NCBI RefSeq assembly: GCF_900187295.1
Contig: NZ_LT906473.1
Location: 2,852,001 to 2,916,000 of the forward strand
DNA: 64,000 nt
Direction of reading: 5' to 3'
Origin: Corynebacterium cystitidis
Lineage (GTDB): Bacteria > Actinomycetota > Actinomycetes > Mycobacteriales > Mycobacteriaceae
The notes beneath the pieces are model-generated. The model was not told the origin of the DNA, searched no databases, and was given only the letters and a program-made list of their open reading frames with translations. Positions 20,368 through 28,258 of this stretch are shown here, piece after piece. A program made the position numbers and the translations under genes. Position 1 is the stretch's first letter; each line of letters begins with the position of its first letter.

Positions 20368-20982
20368 TTAGAGGCCTAGGTTGCTGATCACTTCCTGGGC
20401 CACCGTCTCCGCTTTGACGGATTGGTCCTGGTTCGTGGTCACTACCACGGCATAGTCATCCTTGGACACGGCGAACACGGCACCAGGCTGTTCAGGAACC
20501 ACTCCTTGGCCTGCCCGGCCACCCATCCATCCGCCGGGCAGTTCGGCGGGATTAGTCACATCCACCGGCGCGTAGTGATCAACTACCGCGATAGCATCCT
20601 GCTCAGTGGGCATGTGGCGCACCAGCACAGTCAGTTGTGGCTCCTCTGGGTACGACCAGTACACGCACGCCGGAATCTCGAACCGCGGATCGAGCGCGAC
20701 ACCAGTCACCTTCTGCCCATTAGTCTGCGCCACCCATTCATCATCAAGGTAAGGGCAGTTCTCCCATGAGGTGCGGTCACCGGCAGGCTCAATTGCGGTG
20801 TCAGCAGGAAGTGCGGCGTCGTTACGTGCCATTTCTGGTGGGGTCTGGGACGCGCTTGTCGACGTTGCGGGCGTGGCTGCGGGAGGGGTCTCGTCGTTAA
20901 GCGAAGAACAGCCAGTTAACGTGGCGAAACTAACGCAGGCAATCAAAAGGGTACGGTTCAGGCTAGGTAGGCTCACAGTCAT
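20368..20982 (-). CDS. DUF2020-type lipoprotein
   Basis: 204 aa from ATG 20982. The lipobox-type signal (LLIACVSFATLTGCSSL, Cys about residue 25) predicts a lipid-anchored exported protein. A Thr/Ser/Pro-rich linker is followed by a globular domain starting WENCPYLDDEWVAQTNGQKV with conserved Cys pairs (CPYL, CVYW), like the DUF2020 family of mycolic-acid bacteria. Function unknown. Its start codon overlaps that of the divergent histidine kinase (shared CATG at 20980-20983), so each promoter must lie inside the other gene or the starts are leaderless. Confidence 0.8.
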   Translation of the reverse strand: MTVSLPSLNRTLLIACVSFATLTGCSSLNDETPPAATPATSTSASQTPPEMARNDAALPADTAIEPAGDRTSWENCPYLDDEWVAQTNGQKVTGVALDPRFEIPACVYWSYPEEPQLTVLVRHMPTEQDAIAVVDHYAPVDVTNPAELPGGWMGGRAGQGVVPEQPGAVFAVSKDDYAVVVTTNQDQSVKAETVAQEVISNLGL

Positions 20983-22246
20983 GAGCTCCACCTTAGTAAC
21001 TATTGAACGGTCAGCTATCGACTCGTCCAACCGCAGGGCTTTCGACACGGGGATCCATGCACTCACCGTCACGCTGCTTTTGGTGGCTGTGCTCGCCGCG
21101 GTGGGATATCCCCTGGACCGGGCCGCGATCCACCTGGTGATGACATTCGTCTTCGGCTTCATGTATTTCTACGGCGCGCACTACCGGCGCCGATGGCCGG
21201 AATGGGCACAGATTCTGTGGCTCTTTGGCATGACAGGCGTATGGATCGTCGAACTATTTGTCTCACCGGTGGCAATGTACTGGGTGTTCATCCTGTTTTT
21301 CATGTACCTGCGGGTGATGGATGATTGGCGTGGCGTCACCTCGGTGATATTCGCTTTAGCGGTGTCTATCCTCGTGCAGGTCCCGCACGGGCTGACGCTG
21401 GGGGGTGTGATGGGCCCAGCGGTCTCAGCGGGTGTTGTCTTTGCCATCCATTACTCGTTCCGCACGATTTCACGCATTAGCGCGGAACGCGAAGCCCTGA
21501 TTGAGGAGCTGGTGAGCACCCGGCAGCAATTAGCTGACACCGAGCGAGCCGCTGGCGTGGCGCAGGAACGGCAGCGCTTAGCACACGAGATTCATGACAC
21601 AGTGGCCCAAGGCTTATCCAGCATCCAGATGCTGCTGCATGCCGCCGAGCGCGACCTGAAAAATACGGCGCTTTCCGACGAGGAGTTGGCGGCGCCACTC
21701 ATGCGCATGGAAACCGCCCGAAAGTCCGCTGCCGACAACCTAGCGGAGACACGCGCGATGATCGCTGCTTTAGCCCCGGCGAGTTTGAATGATCACTCCT
21801 TGATCGAGGCGTTGCAGCGTGTTGCGGACAGTTTCAGCACAACTGGCGATGTTGATATCACGGTGGAGTCCCACGGTGAGGAAGTGGAGCTACCGATGCG
21901 GGTGGAGGCGGGTTTACTGCGGATCGCGCAGGGCGCTACCGGGAATGTGGTGAAACATTCCGGTGCCTCCCGAGCGCGCATCACGCTCACATTCGGTACC
22001 AATGAGGTCCGCCTTGATGTGGTGGATAACGGCAAAGGTTTTGATGCGGACAAGGTACAAAGCCAGCCGGCCGGGTTGGGGCACGTTGGTCTTGCGGCGA
22101 TGCACCGCAGAGCTGAGGAACTTGGTGGGGAATTGGTGGTGGAATCGGCCCCGGGTGGTCCCACTGCGCTCTCGGTAGCCCTCCCGATAACAACTATTAA
22201 CACGGAACCAGGTAGGATCAACCGAAAGATGGAGGAAGATAAATGA
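20981..22246 (+). CDS. hrrS: Sensor histidine kinase, HrrS-like
   Basis: 421 aa. About five TM helices span residues 25-160 (TVTLLLVAVLAAVGYPLD, MYWVFILFFMYLRVMDD and others). A coiled segment follows, then the HisKA_3 dimerisation box RLAHEIHDTVAQGLSSIQ with phospho-acceptor His205, and a HATPase domain (VVDNGKGFD, GLGHVGLAAMHRRAEELGG). The partner is a ChrA/HrrA-type regulator, which points to the heme-responsive HrrSA system of corynebacteria; the membrane sensor is consistent. It overlaps hrrA by 4 bp (ATGA). The usual E of RIAQEA reads G here (RIAQGATGNVVKHS). Confidence 0.82.
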   Translation: MSSTLVTIERSAIDSSNRRAFDTGIHALTVTLLLVAVLAAVGYPLDRAAIHLVMTFVFGFMYFYGAHYRRRWPEWAQILWLFGMTGVWIVELFVSPVAMYWVFILFFMYLRVMDDWRGVTSVIFALAVSILVQVPHGLTLGGVMGPAVSAGVVFAIHYSFRTISRISAEREALIEELVSTRQQLADTERAAGVAQERQRLAHEIHDTVAQGLSSIQMLLHAAERDLKNTALSDEELAAPLMRMETARKSAADNLAETRAMIAALAPASLNDHSLIEALQRVADSFSTTGDVDITVESHGEEVELPMRVEAGLLRIAQGATGNVVKHSGASRARITLTFGTNEVRLDVVDNGKGFDADKVQSQPAGLGHVGLAAMHRRAEELGGELVVESAPGGPTALSVALPITTINTEPGRINRKMEEDK

Positions 22247-22881
22247 TCCGTGTTTTGCTTGCCGACGACCATGAAATCGTGCGGCTTGGTCTTCGTGCCG
22301 TGCTCGAAGAAGCTGACGACATCATGGTCGTTGGTGAAGTAGCCACCGCTGAAGGTGCCATTGCTACCGCCCAGGCTGGCGGTATCGATGTGATTCTGAT
22401 GGACCTGCGCTTCGGTGCCGGTGTGGAGGGTACCCGTGTGACCACCGGTGCTGAGGCGACAGCAGAAATCCGCGCCACGATGGATAATCCGCCGAAGGTG
22501 TTGGTGGTCACCAACTACGACACCGACGCAGATATTCTCGGCGCGATCGAGGCTGGCGCGGTGGGGTACTTGTTGAAGGATGCCCCGCCGGAGCAGCTAC
22601 AGGCGGCGGTGCGTTCAGCTGCACGAGGCGATCAAGCGATGAGCCCGATAGTTCAGGAGCGGTTGGAGATGCGTGACAAGGCGCCGCGCTCTTCTCTTAC
22701 TCCGCGCGAGTTAGAGGTTCTGCAATTAGTTGCAGGTGGCGCGTCGAACCGCGAGATCGGTCAGGAGCTGATGTTGTCTGAGGCGACGGTGAAGTCTCAC
22801 CTAGTGCACATCTATGACAAGTTGGGGGTGCGCTCCCGTACGTCCGCTGTCGCTTCGGCGCGCGAGCAGGGCGTGCTTTAG
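22243..22881 (+). CDS. hrrA: NarL-family response regulator, HrrA-like
   Basis: 212 aa. The receiver domain (MIRVLLADDHEIVRLGLRAV) has phospho-acceptor Asp54 (VILMDLRFG), T at VVTNYD and K at YLLKDAPP. The LuxR-type HTH is SLTPRELEVLQLVAGGASNR, with EATVKSHLVHIYDKLGVRSR. It is very close to what I recall of C. glutamicum HrrA, which in response to heme activates heme oxygenase (hmuO) and represses heme synthesis genes. It is translationally coupled to the kinase. The alternative name ChrA cannot be fully excluded. Confidence 0.85.
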   Translation: MIRVLLADDHEIVRLGLRAVLEEADDIMVVGEVATAEGAIATAQAGGIDVILMDLRFGAGVEGTRVTTGAEATAEIRATMDNPPKVLVVTNYDTDADILGAIEAGAVGYLLKDAPPEQLQAAVRSAARGDQAMSPIVQERLEMRDKAPRSSLTPRELEVLQLVAGGASNREIGQELMLSEATVKSHLVHIYDKLGVRSRTSAVASAREQGVL

Positions 22882-22950
22882 GCAGCGCTCGGCTTTAGGC
22901 TGCGTCGTTAAGCACAGAAAACCGCCCGCGATGGCTTCGGGTGAGATGCT

Positions 22951-23586
22951 CTAGCCACGAATCTTGGCCTGCACTTGCGCCTGCACGCTCTCAATATCAC
23001 CAGCGACGGCGGCATGGGCGCGGCGCCGTTGCTCTGGAACCATGTACTCAGCATTGTCCAACGCACTGTTCAGCTCGTCAAGGCGGTCGTTCACATCCTG
23101 TTGAAAGCCTGATGGCAAAGAGGAGGTGGTATCAACAGTGTTGCGGATACCCTCCACGCGAGCCTTGAGTTCCGCACCATGGCCCGAGTACTGGGCCAGC
23201 TGATCCGTCGTCACACCCACCTGGTTCGCCTTCTTTTGCAGCCCACGATCGCGCAGAGCCGTAATCCCGCGGTAAACCAGTGGGAGTACAACAGGGATGG
23301 CTAGGCGCAAAGCCCCAACGTAGCGGCCAACATTTTTACGGTTGAACTTGCCTTCACGGATCTTCTCCAGCTCCTGCTGCGCACGCTTGCGCTCGTGCTT
23401 GCGCTTATTCTTCAGAGCCTTCTTCTCTTCCTTCATGAGGCGACGCTCCGCCTTGTCCAGCAGCTTCTCACGCTTGAACTGCAGCTTGGCCTCCTCCTTG
23501 GCTTCCTGCTTGGCACGCTTCTTGGCGGCAGCGACCTCCGCCTTCGTCTTGGCGCGGGACTTCCGGATAGTCTCGAACAGGCCCAT
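22951..23586 (-). CDS. DUF6474-family coiled-coil protein
   Basis: 211 aa. The N-terminal half is an extremely basic Lys/Arg/Glu/Ala coiled coil (KAEVAAAKKRAKQEAKEEAK, KNKRKHERKRAQQELEKI). One hydrophobic segment follows (VGALRLAIPVVLPLVYRGIT), then a helical C-terminal domain (YSGHGAELKARVEGIRNTVD). The family is restricted to corynebacteria and relatives. Function unknown, perhaps membrane- or nucleic-acid-associated. It is monocistronic and convergent to hrrSA. Confidence 0.8.
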   Translation of the reverse strand: MGLFETIRKSRAKTKAEVAAAKKRAKQEAKEEAKLQFKREKLLDKAERRLMKEEKKALKNKRKHERKRAQQELEKIREGKFNRKNVGRYVGALRLAIPVVLPLVYRGITALRDRGLQKKANQVGVTTDQLAQYSGHGAELKARVEGIRNTVDTTSSLPSGFQQDVNDRLDELNSALDNAEYMVPEQRRRAHAAVAGDIESVQAQVQAKIRG

Positions 23587-23676
23587 GTAGTTGCTCCTTG
23601 AGAATTGTCAGAATTTTTCGCTCACTTTTTCTGATTCAACCTTACCTGCGAATTGCGATTAGGCTTAGTGCCCGAC

Positions 23677-25203
23677 GTGACACAGCACAAGAAAAATTCC
23701 TCGCAGCGCGCCCTCGGCACCCCCGAGACCCAGGGCGTGCGCGCTTCTGACCTCGTGGGGTGCCGGTACCGCCTGCGCCAGCGCCTCGACCACCCAGAAA
23801 TCGGCCCAACAGATTCTGGTCAGGCTCGCGCCGAACGCATGCACGCTGCCCGCGACGTCGTCTACGCAGCACTGCCTACCAAACCGGCGCTGGGGGACGG
23901 GCGGCGGACCTTTACCCGCGTCGATCTCGCGCGGGATTCCGAAGATCCAGAGCCCGCCACCCGCGAGGCACTGCGCAAGCGCGCCCACCTCATCACTAAC
24001 GCGCGCTTATCGGGGCGTATCGACGACCACCTAGTCACCGTGCACATCGACGTACTAGTGCGTACCTCTGCCAACACATATCAACCGGTGATGGTCTCCA
24101 ACCATCGGGTGGCACGACCTTCAGAGACATCCACCATGCAGGCGGTAAGCACCACCCGGCTGGGATTAGGTTCTTTGATCACGGTACAGGCGCAGCAACG
24201 CCACCACACTGTCGACGGCTACCGCATCGCCCTAGCAGCACTGCTGCTAGCACAACTTGGTGTGGCTGACCCGTTGGCAGGAGTGGTCGGCCAAGATCGC
24301 AGCCTGGCGTATTTCGCTCCCGTTGCACCCTATATTAAGGCGGTGCGTGAAGCCTTAGCGCAACCCACACCCACGGCCCCGATCCGCTTAAAACAGTGCG
24401 CCACCTGCCGGTTCTGGCAGCTCTGCGAGCCAAAGTTGCGCGCCGCCGACGAAATCTCCCTAGTCTTTCCTGGCCAGCGCGCGGCCCCGTTCCGTGAGCG
24501 CGGTATTCACACAGTTGCCGGTGCCATCACCGCAGGCTTGGGTGAACCTTCGGCAATTGCGCACGCCTGGCGCGAAAATATCCCAGTACTGGCGCGCACC
24601 GATTCGCCTGAGGTGCCACGCGCCGATGTAGAAATTGATATAGACATGGAGGCCTACCTCGACCAAGGCGCCTACCTCTGGGGGGCCTACGACGGCGACA
24701 CCTACCACAGCTTTGTCACCTGGGAGGAGGTAGGGGGAGCTGCGGAATCCCACAATTTCACTCAGTTTTGGCAGTGGCTGATGGGTGTTCGTCGTCAAGC
24801 GCACGAAGCAGGCTTGACGTTTTGTGCCTACTGCTATGCGGCGGGCGGCGAAAACCACTGGTTGCGAGCCTCAGCGCGCCGCTTTGACACGGTAGAGCTA
24901 GCGGAAGTTAATGCGTTTATCGCCTCCGATGAGTGGGTTGACGTGTTCGCCCATGTCCGCCGCGACCTCGTCGGCGTGGACGGGCTGGGGCTGAAAGTGG
25001 TGGCACCGGTGGCAGGCTACGACTGGGAGGATAACATCGACGGTGAAGCATCGATCGCTTTACGACGCCGCGCCCGCCTCGGCGATCAGTCCGCCCGCGA
25101 GGTGTTGCTGCGCTACAACGAAGACGATTGCCGTGCCACCCGTGCCGTGCGCGACTTCCTGGATGCCGGCGCGCCGGGCCTGCCGCGTGTCCACGAGTTC
25201 TAG
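23677..25203 (+). CDS. TM0106-family RecB-like putative nuclease
   Basis: 508 aa from GTG 23677 (VTQHKKNSSQRALG); GTG 23668 or TTG 23653 would also fit. An N-terminal RecB-type region (ASDLVGCRYRLRQRLDHPE, LSGRIDDHLVTVHIDVLVR) is followed by a Cys cluster CATCRFWQLCEP typical of RecB/Cas4-like proteins that bind iron-sulfur. A C-terminal RNase H-like domain has acidic residues (EIDIDMEAYLDQGAYLWG) and ends YNEDDCRATRAVRDFLD. It is probably a DNA repair or processing nuclease; no CRISPR genes are near. It overlaps the convergent MFS gene by 4 bp. Confidence 0.85.
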   Translation: MTQHKKNSSQRALGTPETQGVRASDLVGCRYRLRQRLDHPEIGPTDSGQARAERMHAARDVVYAALPTKPALGDGRRTFTRVDLARDSEDPEPATREALRKRAHLITNARLSGRIDDHLVTVHIDVLVRTSANTYQPVMVSNHRVARPSETSTMQAVSTTRLGLGSLITVQAQQRHHTVDGYRIALAALLLAQLGVADPLAGVVGQDRSLAYFAPVAPYIKAVREALAQPTPTAPIRLKQCATCRFWQLCEPKLRAADEISLVFPGQRAAPFRERGIHTVAGAITAGLGEPSAIAHAWRENIPVLARTDSPEVPRADVEIDIDMEAYLDQGAYLWGAYDGDTYHSFVTWEEVGGAAESHNFTQFWQWLMGVRRQAHEAGLTFCAYCYAAGGENHWLRASARRFDTVELAEVNAFIASDEWVDVFAHVRRDLVGVDGLGLKVVAPVAGYDWEDNIDGEASIALRRRARLGDQSAREVLLRYNEDDCRATRAVRDFLDAGAPGLPRVHEF

Positions 25204-26375
25204 CTACGCTGCGCCCGTACTGACACGAGAACCAGAACGAGCAGCAGCACAATCAGAATTCCCGCGAGCGTGCCGACGAACCCTGCCCAACTCACCCGCT
25301 CAAACACCACACCTGTGGCCGCTCCGACCAGCGACGACCCCGCATAATAGGAGAAGGTGTACATGCTGGAAGCCTCAGCGCGATTGGTTGTGGCCGTGGC
25401 TCCCACCCACCCCGACGCGGTTGAGTGCATGGCGAAGAAGCTCGCAGTGAAGACGAAGAGGCCACCAATAGAGACCCAGAGATGATTGGAGATACACGCG
25501 AGAGCACCCAGAAGCATAAGGGCGGCGCTGGCTGTGATCACCGCCGGGCGGCCGAAGCGTTTAATCAGGTTGCCTGCCTGCGCGCTAGAAACTGTGCCAG
25601 ACAGATACATGACAAACACGAGGCCCACCAGCGAGGGCGCAAGCCCAAAGAAATTCACCATGCGGAACCCGAAGAAGTTGTAGAGCGACACAAACGTGCC
25701 CATGCCTAGGAAAGCTGTGAGAAACATTGTGACCAGCAGCGGGTTGCGCAGGTGCCCCACCATGGCGCGGAGCTCGCCGAGCAGGCTGATCTGCTTCGGT
25801 GTGAAGTTGCGTTGACGGGGCAGCAGCAAGGCCATGGTGATGGCGAACAGCAGCGCCACGAGACCGCTACCAAACAGTGCCCAACGCCAGGTGGTGAACT
25901 CAAGCAGTCCTGCCGGGATGAGGCGGCCGGTCAGCCCACCTATGGTGTTGCCTGCGATGTAGATGCCCATCGTGCCGGGCAGGTCGTCGGCATGTATTTC
26001 TTCGGAGAGCCAGGCCATGGCCACCGCCGGTGTTCCGGCCACGAGTGCCCCCTGGACGGCTCGAAGCGCGATGAGCTGGGAAGCATCTTGTGCAAGGGGC
26101 AGGAGTAGACCGAGGGCAGTGGCTGCCAGTGCGGAAATTATAAGTACCCGCCCGCGGCCAAATCGTTCTGACAGGATCGAGGCGGGTACCACGCAGAGGG
26201 CGAGTGCACCTGTGGCTGCGGAGATGGTCCAAGCGGCCTCGGTAGGGGTGATGCCCATGTTGGTAACTAGCGTGGGCAGCAGTGCTTGGGTGGCATAGAG
26301 CGTGTTGAAGATGGCTAAACCTACAGCAAGCATCGCCACTGTTGCGCGCCGGTACGCTGTGGTTCCCTTCTTCAT
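25200..26375 (-). CDS. MFS transporter, 12-TM (YnfM-like)
   Basis: 391 aa. Twelve predicted hydrophobic helices start AMLAVGLAIFNTLYATQALLP. The MFS signature loop between TM2 and TM3 reads SERFGRGRVLI, and TM5 has the antiporter-type motif IAGNTIGGLTGRLIPAGL. Likely a proton-driven drug or metabolite exporter of the inner-membrane protein YnfM / CynX-like group; the substrate is unknown. Monocistronic, convergent with the RecB-like gene. Confidence 0.88.
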   Translation of the reverse strand: MKKGTTAYRRATVAMLAVGLAIFNTLYATQALLPTLVTNMGITPTEAAWTISAATGALALCVVPASILSERFGRGRVLIISALAATALGLLLPLAQDASQLIALRAVQGALVAGTPAVAMAWLSEEIHADDLPGTMGIYIAGNTIGGLTGRLIPAGLLEFTTWRWALFGSGLVALLFAITMALLLPRQRNFTPKQISLLGELRAMVGHLRNPLLVTMFLTAFLGMGTFVSLYNFFGFRMVNFFGLAPSLVGLVFVMYLSGTVSSAQAGNLIKRFGRPAVITASAALMLLGALACISNHLWVSIGGLFVFTASFFAMHSTASGWVGATATTNRAEASSMYTFSYYAGSSLVGAATGVVFERVSWAGFVGTLAGILIVLLLVLVLVSVRAQRS

Positions 26376-26436
26376 GGTGTCCTTCGTCGAGCGGCTAGCT
26401 TGTGGTTGTGTTTGTTGTCTTGCCTCAGATGTTCCC

Positions 26437-26490
26437 TTCGGTTGTCAGATTCCAATATTTCCTTAAAAATCCACAAATCTGACAACCGAA
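26437..26490. repeat. Inverted repeat A upstream of the AbiEi-like gene
   Basis: Arms TTCGGTTGTCAGATT and AATCTGACAACCGAA are perfectly complementary over 15 bp with a centre of about 24 nt. There is no T-run, so it does not look like a terminator. A second, slightly diverged copy lies after the gene at 27560-27613. Confidence 0.85.
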
Positions 26491-26564
26491 CGTGCCCTTG
26501 GCGCGACAGTGGAGCCACGATGGTTTACTCTGTAGCTCACACTAGTTCATGTTTCGGGGGGAAT

Positions 26565-27527
26565 ATGAGTTATCAACCACATGGTGGCGACCAGGAAAGC
26601 ACGCCGCGAGTTTATTCACGTCAGCAGCTATGCGCGGAATTGGGAATTGGGGTGCGCGAATTCCGCAAGAAAGTCCTCAGCGGGGAGATCACCAAGCTTG
26701 AGCGTGGCCATTACGCGCTCGGGGAGCTAAGTCCTCAGCAATGGGCTGCGGCACTGTTGCAGATTCACCCACAATGGGTTTTGTCTGGAACCACGGCGTA
26801 TCAGTTTTACTGCAAGCTCCCTTTCACTTTTCCGCTGCAGTTCCGGGCACCGCGGCAGAGTAAGCCCAGGAAGACTGACAAGTTTTGGGTGACTGCTCAT
26901 CGCAATCATATGGTCTCACGCCAGGGCCTGGTGCGGGTGGTTCCACCTATCGTGGCAGCGTGGGATGCCCACGATGACATAGCTGCCCATACCCTCAGTG
27001 ACTTTCTCGAAGATGCCTACGCCAAGAAAGATGGTAAACGCCGTTTGGAGCAGCATTTGTCGTGGATGGGGGCGGTTCCTGCAGTTCTGCGGTCGTATGT
27101 TTCTACCTTGTCTATTGGTTCTGATAGCAGGCTGGAGAGGCGGTTTTTTCGGGGTTTGAAACGCCGCGGGCTTGAGTTTGAACAGAATGTCATGCTGGGC
27201 CCCTATCTGTGGGACTTCCAGAGCAAGAGGTTTAAGCGCTTGCTGATTGAAATTGGCGCGTACACCTACCACCGCGATCTTTCCACGGCGGAAGGCCAGG
27301 CCGCTTATGTCCGCGAGGCGTGGAAGTTCAATTATGCAGTACTTGAGGGCCATATCGTGCTCCAGTTCACCGCGAAGTGCATCGATGAGGAGATGGAGCG
27401 CTGCCTGGACATGGTGGAGGATGTTATTGCGGTGCTGGAGGGGACTTCGCCGCGGCGGGTGTGGGGCCCGCCGTGGCGTTGGCATTCGTGGTTGGTGCGC
27501 CACAACGCTTTACGACGCATCGCGTGA
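26565..27527 (+). CDS. AbiEi-like HTH / DUF559-type protein
   Basis: 320 aa, ATG 26565 behind ggggggaat. The N-terminal wHTH-like region (YSRQQLCAELGIGVREFRKK, then LERGHYALGELSPQQWA) has the L-xRGxY pattern of AbiEi-type antitoxins. The middle resembles the transcriptional-regulator domain of that family. The C-terminal part (RLERRFFRGLKRRGLEFEQN, LLIEIGAYTYHRDLSTAEGQ) resembles the DUF559 Vsr-like endonuclease fold, where IE(I/V)DG..YH is usual; here D is replaced by G. No AbiEii toxin gene is adjacent. It is probably a solitary regulator or defence-related gene. Inverted repeats flank it on both sides. Confidence 0.65.
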   Translation: MSYQPHGGDQESTPRVYSRQQLCAELGIGVREFRKKVLSGEITKLERGHYALGELSPQQWAAALLQIHPQWVLSGTTAYQFYCKLPFTFPLQFRAPRQSKPRKTDKFWVTAHRNHMVSRQGLVRVVPPIVAAWDAHDDIAAHTLSDFLEDAYAKKDGKRRLEQHLSWMGAVPAVLRSYVSTLSIGSDSRLERRFFRGLKRRGLEFEQNVMLGPYLWDFQSKRFKRLLIEIGAYTYHRDLSTAEGQAAYVREAWKFNYAVLEGHIVLQFTAKCIDEEMERCLDMVEDVIAVLEGTSPRRVWGPPWRWHSWLVRHNALRRIA

Positions 27528-27559
27528 TTCTTCTGGTGCTGATTAGCTGCTGCGGCACG

Positions 27560-27613
27560 TTCGGTTGGCAGTTTTCTATTTCGTCGCGGAATTCTACAAA
27601 ACTGACAACCGAA
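27560..27613. repeat. Inverted repeat B downstream of the AbiEi-like gene
   Basis: Arms TTCGGTTGGCAGTTTT and AAAACTGACAACCGAA (one mismatch) with a centre of about 22 nt. Same arms as repeat A (26437-26490), 1.12 kb apart, placed symmetrically around the gene. Either a pair of binding sites or the ends of a small inserted cassette. Confidence 0.85.
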
Positions 27614-27627
27614 GGTGCATGAAGTGC

Positions 27628-27813
27628 TTACTTCTGGGGCAGCAGATTCAAACTGTCCAATTCATGCCCTACCCAGGGTGAATCACCGAACAGTGTTAAG
27701 GCGCGTTCGAGGGCATCCGGGGCGTTGATTTCAGACAAGGGTACGCCTGCATGCATGTGGCGGATGGCGCGCACGGAGCAGCCGGCGGCGCGGGCGACTT
27801 CTGAAATCAGTAT
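27628..27813 (-). pseudogene. MerR-family regulator remnant
   Basis: Minus-strand reading gives LISEVARAAGCSVRAIRHMHAG, the start of a MerR HTH, then jumps to SEINAPDALERALTLFGDSP, WVGHELDSLNLLPQK and a stop at 27628. No start codon is available and the middle of the protein is absent, so this is an internally deleted relic. Confidence 0.65.
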
Positions 27814-27936
27814 GAGCCAAGTGTGAACTATGACGCTGTGTGAGGGTCAAGACGTGGGTGATGAGGGGGGGGGAAGAGCAAAATTGCTGCTAGGCGGGCT
27901 TGGGGAATTAAGGCACAAAATTGTTTCGAAAAACCA
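27814..27936. other. Gene-free stretch
   Basis: No gene seen. Contains a run of ten G (27866-27876 region). It leads into the iron-box promoter. Confidence 0.5.
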
Positions 27937-27966
27937 TTGACTTAGGATTGCCTAACCTACTATGCT
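27937..27966 (+). promoter_or_regulatory. Promoter overlapped by a DtxR iron box
   Basis: The -35 TTGACT (27937-27942) and -10 TATGCT (27961-27966) are 18 bp apart. The spacer holds TTAGGATTGCCTAACCTAC (27942-27960), which matches the DtxR consensus TTAGGTTAGCCTAACCTAA at 16 of 19 positions. Iron-loaded DtxR would block this promoter, so it should fire under iron starvation. Confidence 0.8.
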
Positions 27967-27972
27967 TTGGGT

Positions 27973-28107
27973 CAGCGCTGATTTTCAAATCGCGTGATCC
28001 AGATGGGTAAGGTCTCGGCATCCTCCAGTGCCGGGCCACAGGTAGGAACCGCCGTCTGGTTCACCTTGACGTGGTAGCAGGGTGAACCGGGCGGCGGTTT
28101 TCTTTTC
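27973..28107 (+). ncRNA. Candidate DtxR-regulated small RNA
   Basis: A transcript from the iron-box promoter would start near 27973 and end at the strong terminator at 28047-28107, about 135 nt, without a normal gene. One tiny frame (ATG 28001, about 24 codons ending VWFTLTW) exists, but it lacks a ribosome-binding site and runs into the terminator stem. A regulatory RNA expressed in low iron, analogous in role to RyhB or MrsI, is the simplest reading. A leader peptide is the alternative. It lies convergent to sodA, whose product is a metal-dependent enzyme. Confidence 0.6.
28047..28107 (+). terminator. Very strong rho-independent terminator
   Basis: Arms 28047-28065 (aaccgccgtctggttcacc) and 28081-28099 (ggtgaaccgggcggcggtt) pair over all 19 positions, counting two G-U pairs, and are followed by ttttcttttcc. 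Confidence 0.92.
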
Positions 28108-28206
28108 CTATTAAAAAACTTGCGCTTTCTCAAGTCTCCATATATTGTGGAGTTCAACGCATTGAAGAATGTGCTTCGGGAAAACTGAATAGTGTCCGCA
28201 CAAGGC

Positions 28207-28241
28207 AAAACCCCCGAACTCGGCAAGGGGTTCAGGGGTTA
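28207..28241 (-). terminator. sodA terminator
   Basis: On the minus strand AACCCCTGAAC and GTTCGGGGGTT form a stem followed by TTTT, 18 bp after the sodA stop. Confidence 0.85.
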
Positions 28242-28258
28242 AGCGAAGAAGTGGTTGT

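Noticed and set aside
23677..25203. RecB-like nuclease as Cas4
   Set aside because: A CxxCxxxxxC cluster is present, but the protein is much longer, has an RNase H-like C-terminus of the TM0106 family, and no CRISPR array is nearby.
26565..27527. Complete AbiE toxin-antitoxin system
   Set aside because: No AbiEii-type nucleotidyltransferase gene lies next to it; only the antitoxin-like architecture is present.
27972..28226. 84-codon minus-strand frame between the sRNA and sodA
   Set aside because: It runs through two terminators and a promoter and has no ribosome-binding site or recognisable composition.
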